A stretch of DNA of 64,000 nucleotides. Source: Rhynchopus euleeides. Its lineage: Eukaryota > Euglenozoa > Diplonemea > Diplonemida > Diplonemidae. The stretch lies in contig OY723260.1 in the NCBI GenBank assembly GCA_963210315.1, forward strand, positions 1,550,001-1,614,000. Reading direction: 5' to 3'. The notes under the pieces are model-generated. The model ran no database searches. It was not told where the DNA came from and saw only the letters and a program-made list of their open reading frames with translations. Every line of letters begins with the position of its first letter. Position 1 is the stretch's first letter. Shown piece after piece: positions 34,395 to 42,476 of the stretch. The translations under genes and the position numbers were made by a program.

Positions 34395-35339
34395 ATGATC
34401 GGAGGTATGGTGCTGGACCTCGTGCAGGCCCGGCTGGGAGCCATCCGCCACCGGACCGTCGGGGAGCACTCGGTGGACGAGGACGACGCGGAGGCGCGGG
34501 TGCGAGGTGTTGTGGCGAACATGTGGGCGAAGACGACGGTGCAGAACCGGCAGAGCCTGTGGTCCCGCATGTTGAGGTGGATGGATCAGGTGGACCGCAC
34601 CCTGTCAGCGGACACGGCGGTGCTTTTTGTGGCGGCGACAGGTGTAAAACCGCAGGGGCAGCTGTCCTACACCAAGACGCTGTCGGGGACGTTCAGGCAC
34701 CTGGGACTCCCCAACCAGCCCCTGCTCTCGTACGCCTCGGCGCTGCGGGCCGTGGGGGCGGCGGTGCCGATCCACCAGGCCGACCCCATCCCGCGGGAGA
34801 CCTTGCTGGCGTGGGCGTATCTGCAGCCCCCGACCCTCAAGCTGGCGTGCCTCCTGGCGTGGAAGACGGCTTCGAGGTGGGGAGATGTGATTGCCCTGAC
34901 GTCGTCACAGGTGCTGGAGTGCTCCGGGTCCGAGGTGATATTGGACTGGGGGAGGAGCACAAAGGGGCGCCGCCAGGACCCCTTCACGGCCGCGAAGTTC
35001 GTGGTGATCCGGGGACCGCATACGGACGTGATTGCCAGCCTGTTGGGGGCGCTGCGCCCGTTCTCCAGGATCACGGACGTGTCGACTGCGGGCTTGGATG
35101 CGCTGTGGGGGGCTTCGGCAGTGATGTGTGGGTACACCGCCCACAGCATCAAGCGGGGGGCGATCTCCCACCTGCTCGGGCTGATGTCGTCCGGGGTGGA
35201 GATTCCCCCGGCCCTGCTGGCGCGCCTGGGGAAACACGAGACGCAGTCGGATTGGTCGCGCCTCACCATCCGGTACGGAGGAAACCGGGTGGCCCTCGCC
35301 CGGGCGCTGAGGACGGGGGACGTGACGGTGCACCTCTGA
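34395..35339 (+). CDS. Tyrosine recombinase of the YR retroelement
   Basis: A 314-residue DNA strand-exchange enzyme expected to integrate the circular DNA copy. Catalytic layout is visible: the first Arg in KTASRWGDVIAL (about residue 160), HSIKRG giving His and the second Arg (about 248-252), LGKHETQSDW as the third-His region (about 278), and the Tyr in LTIRYGG (about 292). The N-terminal 130 residues look like the helical core-binding domain (VQNRQSLWSRMLRWMDQ). ATG 34395 is the best start; a second ATG follows at 34407. It precedes the RT gene rather than following it, as in VIPER and unlike DIRS1 or Ngaro. It ends 59 bp before the RT start codon. Confidence 0.88.
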   Translation: MIGGMVLDLVQARLGAIRHRTVGEHSVDEDDAEARVRGVVANMWAKTTVQNRQSLWSRMLRWMDQVDRTLSADTAVLFVAATGVKPQGQLSYTKTLSGTFRHLGLPNQPLLSYASALRAVGAAVPIHQADPIPRETLLAWAYLQPPTLKLACLLAWKTASRWGDVIALTSSQVLECSGSEVILDWGRSTKGRRQDPFTAAKFVVIRGPHTDVIASLLGALRPFSRITDVSTAGLDALWGASAVMCGYTAHSIKRGAISHLLGLMSSGVEIPPALLARLGKHETQSDWSRLTIRYGGNRVALARALRTGDVTVHL

Positions 35340-35398
35340 AGAGTGGTCCGTGGAGGGGGCACAGCGTCACGCGCCGGGCCAGCAAGACGCGCTTGCCG

Positions 35399-36973
35399 AT
35401 GACCGCCGAGGAGCGGGACTCCCCCCTTCACGTCACGCCCATCACCCCCATGGATGTGGATGGGCTTAGGGGGCGCATGTCGGCGAGCAGGGCACGCCGC
35501 TTCGATGAGGTGTGGAAACGGACGTTTTACCCCGACTTGGATGGGTGTGGGTCGGGTGACTGGGCCAGCGGGCGTAGTGCATTCCAAGCTGCACATGCGA
35601 GGCTGCTGGTTCAATGTGGTGTGGCGCAGCGGGCGACCGGGCCTGGGTTCATGGAAACTGTCCCCTTCACCGTGTTGGAGGAGAAGGAATCGGGGATGCG
35701 CCAGAGGTTTATTCTCTGGACAAAACAGGCCAACGAGAGGCTTGACCGGGACGGTTATGTGGCGGACGTGCCCATCGGGCACATTTCTGAATACCTCGAC
35801 GCCGTTCACGAGCCTGTGAGTTCCCTGCGGGATTTCAGAACGGGATTCTTCGCGATCGAGGTCCCTGCGGACGCGCGTTGGCTGTTCCGGTTCCAGGCGG
35901 ATGACGGCTCCTGGTACGAGTTGTCGCGCCTCCCCATGGGACACTGTTGCGCGCCTGAGCTGATGCACTCCCTGGCAGGGGTGATGGCCGGCGACCCGGC
36001 GTACGTCAGAGAGGAGCTGGTGGTGCGCGGCGTCATGACCCATGTGTGGATCGACAACATCCGCTTCTCCGGGGAAGAAGGCGCAGTGCGACGGGAGACC
36101 GCCCTCCTGGATGCGAGGGCTTTTGAATTCGGGGTGACGTGGAAGGACTCGGATTCTGAGACGGCGGCCCGTGTATACGACTTCCTTGGGGTACGCTTCG
36201 ACCACACCCTCGGGACTGTTGCGGTGGCATCCCGCCTACGGCAGAAACTGTGGGGCGTGGATTTTGGGTCGTGCACTGCAGGTGAGGTGGAGTCAACGCT
36301 GGGACGGCTCTTGCACTCGAGTGCCATCGCAGGCGTCTCACCAGGCCAGTTCTGGTTCGCCTTGAAATACGCGCGCAGGGTTACCAACAACATGAATCGC
36401 GGGATCCTGCACCCTCACGACGCGGTGTCAGTTCCCCCGTCGGTGCGCGCGTCCCTCTCGAGCTGGAGGCGGGCGGTGATGGTTTCTAGAGCGCTGTGCC
36501 GAGTGGTGTCGGGGACACCGAGCGCGACTGTTTTTGTGGATGCCTCGCTCGACGGCTGGGGCGGCGTGGTAGTTAATGATGCGACGGCAGAGATTGCGAT
36601 TGTCGGCGGCGCTTGGAAAGGCCAGGCGCGCGGCCTCCATATCAACCAGCTGGAAGCGCTGGCTTTTAAAAATACGATGGCTTCTGTCCCCTCTTCTTTT
36701 TCCTCTTTTTCCTTTTCTGTCTTCATTGATAACACCACCGTTTTAGGTGTGGCCCGCCGTAGGTCCTGCATAAAGAACCGAATCATAAACGACGCGGTGG
36801 TGCAGGCTTTGGAGACGCTTCGGTCCCTCAAAGCCTCATTTTCACTTGCGTATGTTAAGTCTGCTGACAACCCTGCCGACCTTCCGTCACGTGTCTCCAA
36901 GGCCGAGCTTTCTACACCTTCACATTTCCGTGAAGTGTCACTGGCGGTGGGGCGGTTCCTAAACAACTCCTAA
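35399..36973 (+). CDS. Reverse transcriptase-RNase H of the YR retroelement
   Basis: A 524-residue polymerase. RT motifs of the DIRS/VIPER group: GFFAIEVPADARWLFRF (about residue 149), LPMGHCCAPELMHSL (about 178) and VWIDNIRFSG (about 216), in which the usual YxDD or FxDD box is IDN. RNase H follows: VFVDASLDGWGG (about 378), a Glu in INQLEAL (about 423), VFIDNTT (about 440) and DNPADLPSR (about 495). ATG 35399 is chosen as the first with a plausible N-terminus. The same frame is open, but not protein-like, all the way back to 34214 through the recombinase gene. No aspartic protease is present. Stop TAA at 36971-36973, 20 bp before repeat B1. Confidence 0.9.
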   Translation: MTAEERDSPLHVTPITPMDVDGLRGRMSASRARRFDEVWKRTFYPDLDGCGSGDWASGRSAFQAAHARLLVQCGVAQRATGPGFMETVPFTVLEEKESGMRQRFILWTKQANERLDRDGYVADVPIGHISEYLDAVHEPVSSLRDFRTGFFAIEVPADARWLFRFQADDGSWYELSRLPMGHCCAPELMHSLAGVMAGDPAYVREELVVRGVMTHVWIDNIRFSGEEGAVRRETALLDARAFEFGVTWKDSDSETAARVYDFLGVRFDHTLGTVAVASRLRQKLWGVDFGSCTAGEVESTLGRLLHSSAIAGVSPGQFWFALKYARRVTNNMNRGILHPHDAVSVPPSVRASLSSWRRAVMVSRALCRVVSGTPSATVFVDASLDGWGGVVVNDATAEIAIVGGAWKGQARGLHINQLEALAFKNTMASVPSSFSSFSFSVFIDNTTVLGVARRRSCIKNRIINDAVVQALETLRSLKASFSLAYVKSADNPADLPSRVSKAELSTPSHFREVSLAVGRFLNNS

Positions 36974-36993
36974 CTTGCGACGGGGCTGGCGGA

Positions 36994-37145
36994 GAGGCCT
37001 CGTGGCTGTGACACCACAGCCCGGGGCTAACCCCGCTAGTAAGTACAAGTAGGATGAACCTCCCGATAACCCCTCCCTTTGTTCTTTATACGAGGTTTTG
37101 TGAGCGTCTATGCACACCGCCAAGCTCTTGCGACCAAGCCAATTC
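36994..37145 (+). repeat. B1 repeat of the YR retroelement
   Basis: Starts GAGGCCTCGTGGC and ends GACCAAGCCAATTC; appears identical to B2. It joins A2 directly, the expected circle-junction sequence. Confidence 0.9.
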
Positions 37146-37312
37146 TCGGAGTGTTTAGCTAAGGGAATCGGCAGGAGTTTGGAGCCAAGGCGGTGACCGG
37201 GTGTGTCTCCGGTTTGATTTGTTGACTTCTACTTTCTTAGAATCCACACATCCTCTGAATTAGGTTACACTAACCCGCGCTCGCTTCGCCTCTCGCTTTT
37301 CGTTCTTCTTTT
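37146..37312 (+). repeat. A2 repeat of the YR retroelement
   Basis: Second copy of the 167-bp A repeat, directly after B1. A 175-bp element-specific spacer (37313-37487) separates it from B2. Confidence 0.9.
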
Positions 37313-37487
37313 CCCGCCCTGGTACCCACCCTTTTGTGGTGCCTCTGCTTTTCCTGTAAGTGCACCTTTTCTGCTACTTTTTCCTTGATGGTTGGGGTCT
37401 CTGCGCCCCCTTAACTTCTCGCCTTTTGCTTGTTTTTCACACATAGTTGGATGGGCACGTGGTGCCTTCCCTCCCACCTTCCCTCCT

Positions 37488-37639
37488 GAGGCCTCGTGGC
37501 TGTGACACCACAGCCCGGGGCTAACCCCGCTAGTAAGTACAAGTAGGATGAACCTCCCGATAACCCCTCCCTTTGTTCTTTATACGAGGTTTTGTGAGCG
37601 TCTATGCACACCGCCAAGCTCTTGCGACCAAGCCAATTC
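37488..37639 (+). repeat. B2 repeat of the YR retroelement (right end)
   Basis: Second copy of the 152-bp B repeat; its last base defines the right end of the element against a C-rich CCCA tract. Confidence 0.9.
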
Positions 37640-37746
37640 CCCCCACCCACCCACCCACCCACCCACCTACCCACACCCTCCTGCCCCCATAGAGTGCTAT
37701 CAGGCGGTGGGTGGCGGGCCAGTCCAGCCTCTGTGATAGCTGTTTC
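37640..37746 (+). repeat. Local tandem repeat, unit 1 (left of the inverted-repeat element)
   Basis: CCCACCC tract followed by CCCCATAGAGTGCTATCAGG and GTGATAGCTGTTTC; recurs at 40581-40682. The end of this unit is where the 2801-bp element inserted. Confidence 0.85.
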
Positions 37747-38010
37747 CACGGTGCACTAGTTTGGTAGTTACGAGTGACCTCAACTAGTGGAGTCGACAAC
37801 CTCAAACTCGACAACTGCCAGTTGTCGACTCGACAACTGGCACTTGTCGAGTCGACAACTGGCAGTTGTCGACTCGACAACTCTATACACTGTACTGCAG
37901 GAAGAACGCCCAAATATGAAGGGAAAAACGCACAGTTGGGTGTGTGCTTGGGATATGAGGTGTGGTGGCATATCAGCGCTGGACTTTGTTGCGAATTTCC
38001 TTGTCCCCTT
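37747..38010 (+). repeat. Left terminal inverted repeat
   Basis: Begins CACGGTGCACTAGT. Contains palindromic GTCGAC clusters at about 37790-37880, then a unique block from TCTATACACTGTACTGC to GCGAATTTCCTTGT that matches the right repeat closely. The zinc-finger gene stops at its inner edge. Confidence 0.9.
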
Positions 38011-38011
38011 C

Positions 38012-39068
38012 TCAAGGATGGTCAGTCTTCATGTGGAGATCGCGTTCACGGACACTACGGAAGGTCTCAAAGCAAAGTAAGCAACGTTTTGTTGTGAGAG
38101 AGCGGGGGTGGTGGGCCAGGTAGTGCTGGCTTTGTCCCTTCAATCTTATTGTTGTGTGACATATTTTGCATTCGATTGTGCATGACGAGCAAGGGACATT
38201 GCTCCCTGGTCTGTGCTTTGCATCGTAGTGTGCAAACAGAGACGTTTTCTTTGCTGAGGAGTAGTCACAAATAATGCATCGAAATTCATGAACCTCCTCC
38301 GGGAGAGACTGGGTTTCTTCTTGAGTAGGGGTGGGAGGCACACCCCAAGGTTCCTTGCCACACACACACACGTTCAGTATGGTTTTCGGTGGTTTTTTCG
38401 GATCAATCCAAAAGACACACCCGCTCTGACCTCTCTCTTTGACGTGGTCCGCCAGCCCAGCAGACTCAAGTCTTCGGTAGAGAGATCCTGTTGCCTTTTC
38501 CCAGCTGCCCGCAACAACACATGAACACACATTGAATGCCCCAACGGCGGTCATTAACTTCGGAGTATGTCCTGAACCCCCCCAAAGCCCATTCTCGCCC
38601 CAACTTTGAAGTTGTTGGATCTCGAAAAGAATGAGGTCGCGCTCCATAGTCCTTTCCGAGGCACAGGCTGAGTAGATCTTGCTTCGACCGTTGCCAGCTT
38701 CCAAAGCTTAGAGCAATACCTGCAGCTAAGCGGATCCTGGCTGTGAGGTCCCTGCTGCCCGGGTTATAGCCATCAGCAGTCAGGACAACACGAGGGTGTT
38801 CCATGTCGATGCGATGCAGGTGTGTTTCGACAATGTGCTCGAGAGTTTTGAGCAAACTACCCCTCCTTGCCTCGACCACTCTCTGGAGGTGCTCTTCATG
38901 CTTCCTCACCGTCGCCGGGGAGAGCCCGTGCCTCTCAGGCGCCTTCCCGTGCTCCCGAAACGTCTCTCGAATGCATTTCGAGATTTCACCGCACTTCCGG
39001 ATGGACGTCCCTGCCACAAATCGTGACCTGCGAATACCCTCAGCCATCAAGGACATTTCATCTTGCAT
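38012..39068 (-). pseudogene. C2H2 zinc-finger protein of the inverted-repeat element, apparently frameshifted
   Basis: Two minus-strand frames overlap. Frame one opens with ATG at 39068 and stays protein-like (LSPATVRKHEEHLQRVVEAR, then MEHPRVVLTADGYNPGSRD) down to about 38705. Frame two takes over from about 38704 to the stop at 38012 and encodes three zinc fingers: CIICDYSSAKKTSLFAHYDAKH, CKICHTTIRLKGQSQHYLAHH and CLLCFETFRSVRERDLHMKTDH. A stop lies just upstream in frame two and no credible intron bridges the switch, so a one-base indel near 38705-38710 (or a sequencing error) is the simplest reading. The intact product would be about 350 residues. It is probably a DNA-binding protein of the element, perhaps recognising the terminal palindromes; that role is inference. 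Confidence 0.7.
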
Positions 39069-39138
39069 TGTCTCTTCGGAACCATTCCCACCCGTTTGCT
39101 TTCATATACGTTGACGCTTCCACACTCACACTGGATCA

Positions 39139-40161
39139 TCAAATGTCATCCACATCCACCTGCGTTGGGCCTGAGTTAGATTGGCTTGGGCTAGGTGGGG
39201 GGGCAGTCTCACTTGCCTCATCGTCCAGTTCCTCTTCTTCATCTTCGTCGCCATCCAGCAAGTCTGTAAACTTGCCGGTGTCAGTCGTTGCCTGTATCGA
39301 CTGTTCGCCGCCAGAATCCACCAGCAGCTGCCTCACAACGACGATCCCCTCACGGTCCTTGACCTGCGCAGCGTGACCCGGGTCCAGCAGGTACTTGGAG
39401 GGGATGTGCAGGTCCACCTCGTACTCCTTCGCCTCCAAGTCCTGCGTTGCGCGCAGCCTCCGCAGGGTGAGGCGCAGAATGTGCCCATTCTGGGTCACCT
39501 TCTGTACCGTCGACAGCCCAGATTCCACGATGAACTCGTAGAATCCCCCGACGGTTCTTGGAGCAAAGGTGTTGGCTGCTCCCTGCAACGACGACACGTC
39601 TCTCTTCCTTCCTGAGTATTGAGGAAAGATCTTGTCTGCCTTCGAGGATGCCTTCGTCTTCTGGGGGGCAGCCAGCTTCACCTCTGCGGCGTAGAGCCGG
39701 GACATCTTTACGCCCGAGGTGAGGGCGGCGTGCGGGTGCAGCTTCTGCATCTGCTCCAGTTTCGCCTTGGACTTGGCGGAGGCTGATGGAGATGGTGTGA
39801 TCCTCACACCAATGAACTCCGTATCCGTCCCCCCCTTGGTGCGGATGGAGTACCTCTCCAGCTGCGCCTCCTTCGCCGACTTCTCCGACACCGTCCCCCC
39901 CTGGTACTCCTTGTACCTGGCCCCCATCGCCGCGCTCACGGTCCCGTCGTTGCCCTTTATGGGCTTGCCCGTGATCTTCCCGATCAGTGCCTTCAGGGCT
40001 GTGTTCGACAGCCGCCCCCCCTCCTCCGGCTCGACGTAGTATTCAACAAAAAGTTGAATAAAGCCCGGCTGAGTGGCGGGCTGCTTCGTCGGGGGGGCCG
40101 AGCTCGGGGCGGTTTCCTCCGTTCTGCTTCTCTTCGCCGTGGTTTTGGCAGAGGCAGGCAT
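39139..40161 (-). CDS. 340-residue unrecognised protein of the inverted-repeat element
   Basis: Family unknown. ATG at 40161 follows non-coding terminal-repeat sequence, and the stop TGA is at 39139-39141, 70 bp before the zinc-finger gene on the same strand. The N-terminus is basic and Ser/Thr/Pro-rich (KTTAKRSRTEE, possible nuclear signal). A first globular segment (residues about 33-110) includes FIQLFVEYYVEPEEGGRLSN; a middle Lys/Ala-rich helical stretch follows; a second globular segment (about 205-295) includes GGFYEFIVESGLSTVQKVTQ and LRLTLRRLRATQDLEAKEYE; and the tail is strongly acidic (DGDEDEEEELDDEASE). No DDE triad, HUH or zinc motif is evident. Both element genes share direction and could be one transcription unit. 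The protein could be a novel transposase or an accessory factor. Confidence 0.75.
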   Translation of the reverse strand: MPASAKTTAKRSRTEETAPSSAPPTKQPATQPGFIQLFVEYYVEPEEGGRLSNTALKALIGKITGKPIKGNDGTVSAAMGARYKEYQGGTVSEKSAKEAQLERYSIRTKGGTDTEFIGVRITPSPSASAKSKAKLEQMQKLHPHAALTSGVKMSRLYAAEVKLAAPQKTKASSKADKIFPQYSGRKRDVSSLQGAANTFAPRTVGGFYEFIVESGLSTVQKVTQNGHILRLTLRRLRATQDLEAKEYEVDLHIPSKYLLDPGHAAQVKDREGIVVVRQLLVDSGGEQSIQATTDTGKFTDLLDGDEDEEEELDDEASETAPPPSPSQSNSGPTQVDVDDI

Positions 40162-40283
40162 GATTGATAGCTGTGTGTGTGTGTGTCTGTTGGCGTGTGT
40201 GTATCTATTCAACAATGGAGGTAATCTGGTCAGGGCTTGCAAGACCCTGGTGATGTGGGTTGTGGGAGGGAGAAACGGCACAA

Positions 40284-40547
40284 GGAAATTCGCAACAAAG
40301 TCCAGCGCTGATATGCCACCACACCTCATATCCCAAGCACACACCCAACTGTGCGTTTTCCCCTTCATACTTGGGCGTTCTTCCTGCAGTACAGTGTATA
40401 GAGTTGTCGAGTCGACAAGTGCCAGTTGTCGACTCGACAAGTGCCAGTTGTCGAGTCGACAACTGGCACTTGTCGTCAACAACCCAGTCAGTTGTCGAGG
40501 TTTCAGTTGTCGACTCCACTAGTGGTTGCCAACACTAGCGCACCGTG
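40284..40547 (-). repeat. Right terminal inverted repeat
   Basis: Reverse complement begins CACGGTGCGCTAGT and matches the left repeat apart from small changes. Its GTCGAC palindrome cluster lies at about 40405-40515 and differs in arrangement from the left one. Confidence 0.9.
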
Positions 40548-40711
40548 TCACTGTAGAGTCTTCCCCCCCCCCCCCCCCCCACCCACCCACCCACCCACCC
40601 ACCTACCCACACCCTCCTGCCCCCATAGAGTGCTATCAGGCGGTGGGTGGCGGGCCAGTCCAGCCTCTGTGATAGCTGTTTCACTGTAGAGTCTTCCCCC
40701 CCCCCCCCCCC
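40548..40711 (+). repeat. Local tandem repeat, unit 2 and start of unit 3, with the empty insertion site
   Basis: A 133-bp unit (40548-40680) runs from TCACTGTAGAGTCTT through a C run, CCCACCC tract and GTGATAGCTGTT, then restarts at 40681. The unit 2/3 junction reproduces the target of the inverted-repeat element without the element. Confidence 0.85.
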
Positions 40712-42476
40712 GTGAACAGCTCTCTCTTGACTCCAGAGTGGGGTGTGGAATAGATGAGTCTGTTGGCATTGCCTTGTTGGGGCGTTGAGGTTCTGCATGT
40801 GGCGGCGGTGTAAATCTCATCTTTAGGGAGCTTGCTCGGTGTGTGTTCTGGTGTTGTTCTGCGCGAATCAACAAAGAATACGATTCAAGCTTGTGTGTGT
40901 GTGTGGGGGGTGGCCAACCTTTAAGGCGGTGGGATTGCGCTCCTGAAGGATTCCCCAACACGACGTGGCGCCGGTTTCACAACATACCCCCTTTGCAAGT
41001 GTGGGTGTGTATCGGGGGTTTCGGGGAACGCATATCACCTTGCCTTGCTGTGGCGCGGCTGTGCCTTGTGTCCATAGGGGCACACCGCGACACCCTTCTC
41101 TCCACCCTCTCTCCATCTCTCTCTCTCTCTTTGTATCCCTCCTCGCCTTGCCCTCCGCTGTGCCAACCTATCCAGCCCGCCTTAACACATTTCCTCCTTT
41201 ATACCTCCGGTCTGCTGCTTCTTTGCCTATTGTTTGTCTAGCCCTGTCCCTCCAACACCCGGTGGTGCGTGCGTGGTGTCCGACCACCCACGACAGCGGG
41301 TCTCATTTTTTGTGAAACACTGCCTCAAGCACACATAGCCCTCCCACAGCCCAGCCGGGCTGTAGCAGCAGTGCAGAGCACACCACCAATCAACCCTCCT
41401 CAGCACCACCAACGGGGGCACCCGAACTGAGCGACAGCACCTCTCCCCAGGCGCCCGTTATCAACTCGCCGCCAGGGTTCTGTTGATAGCTTCCTGAAGC
41501 AAGGGTGCCAAACTGTGTGAGCGTGCCCCACACGATAGTGAGGCTTGGGCGATCGTCTTTCTGGCCTTTATCGGGAAGGCACCCCTGGCGCCCTGTTCAC
41601 TGCGGCCTGGCCTATGTGTGATGTGGGGGGCGTGGGCGTGGCGGGGAGGGGTATGTTGTGATGGGACAGCCCCTGTGTGTCCCGCTGCAAAAAAACACAA
41701 AGGCGGTGTCCGGTGATCAGCATTGCCAAAAAAATAATGGGCTGTGTCTGGTGTTATCGATGCAGGTCTGATCGGGCAACCCTGATATTACACATTTTTC
41801 AGTTGACACACAGCACTCACTTATCCATCCCTGGATGCTGTGTCCACCCCCTGAAGAAGGCATGAAGGATGATAGCTGGGGATCCGCAATCTATACAAAA
41901 CGTGCCCCCATATGCATACGCAGTTGTCCCTTGGTAGCTCTCCTTGCCTAGGTCGGTCGGTATGCTGTGCGGGAATAGAAGAAGCACGCAACCCACTTGC
42001 AGATGCACGCAGTGGCGCTGGAATTTGTGGGTGAACTGCCTCAACGATGATTTAACTGTGCCTGTAGCAGAAGAGAGGCGTTCCCCCGACCCCCCCCGAC
42101 CCCCCCACCCATCCCCACCCTCCAAAACGCACTGCTATTGTGTATCGGCTCTCTGGCTTGAACATCAATTGCACAGCAGCCTTCAGGGAGAGGGGTGAGA
42201 GATGCGACCAGCTGTCCCCCTTCCACTTCTTCAAATCGAACCCCCCACACCACCCCCGCCACCACCACAGCAGCCCCCACCCCGCCCCCCCACCCCACAC
42301 ACACACAAACCTAGGGCTGGCCTGACACAGCCCTGCAAGCGGGTGGGGGGGAGGCGGGCCAAAGTTGGCCAGTGCGGGTGAGGGGTGGGGGGGGACGGGG
42401 GGGGGGGAGGAGCCCCGTTTTTTTCGCCCCCCCCTCTCCCCCCTCCCCCCTCTGAGGCTGCCCTGCGGCTGCAACA
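40712..42476. other. Intergenic region
   Basis: No gene recognised in 1.8 kb. Pyrimidine-rich tracts dominate 42090-42130, 42240-42300 and 42420-42460; the last ends CTGAG shortly before the next start codon and could serve as a cis or trans splice acceptor. Confidence 0.5.

Larger units (their letters stand above)
32595..37639 (+). mobile_element. Complete VIPER/Ngaro-like tyrosine-recombinase retrotransposon
   Basis: A 5045-bp element with split direct repeats in the order A1 (32595-32761), ORFs, B1 (36994-37145), A2 (37146-37312), B2 (37488-37639). A1/A2 are 167 bp with one visible mismatch, and B1/B2 are 152 bp and appear identical. Three plus-strand genes encode a gag-like protein, a tyrosine recombinase and an RT-RNase H. 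This structure is the hallmark of Ngaro/VIPER-type elements, which recombine a circular cDNA into the target without a transposase-style target duplication. The recombinase-before-RT order points to VIPER. Long intact frames and matching repeats indicate a young, perhaps active copy. The left end sits in the satellite; the right end abuts a C-rich CCCA repeat. Confidence 0.92.
37747..40547 (-). mobile_element. 2801-bp terminal-inverted-repeat element with two unfamiliar genes
   Basis: Ends are CACGGTGC...GCACCGTG with inverted repeats of about 264 bp (37747-38010 and 40284-40547), each carrying stacked GTCGACAACTG palindromes. The flanks read GCTGTT-TC before and TC-ACTGTAG after. The adjacent tandem unit keeps the unoccupied version GCTGTTTCACTGTAG at 40674-40688, so the insertion duplicated exactly TC. 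Both genes are on the minus strand: a 340-residue protein (39139-40161) and a zinc-finger protein (38012-39068) with an apparent frameshift. I recognise no DDE, Helitron or recombinase domain in either. It is either a DNA transposon with an unknown transposase, or one that carries passenger genes and is moved in trans. Confidence 0.85.
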
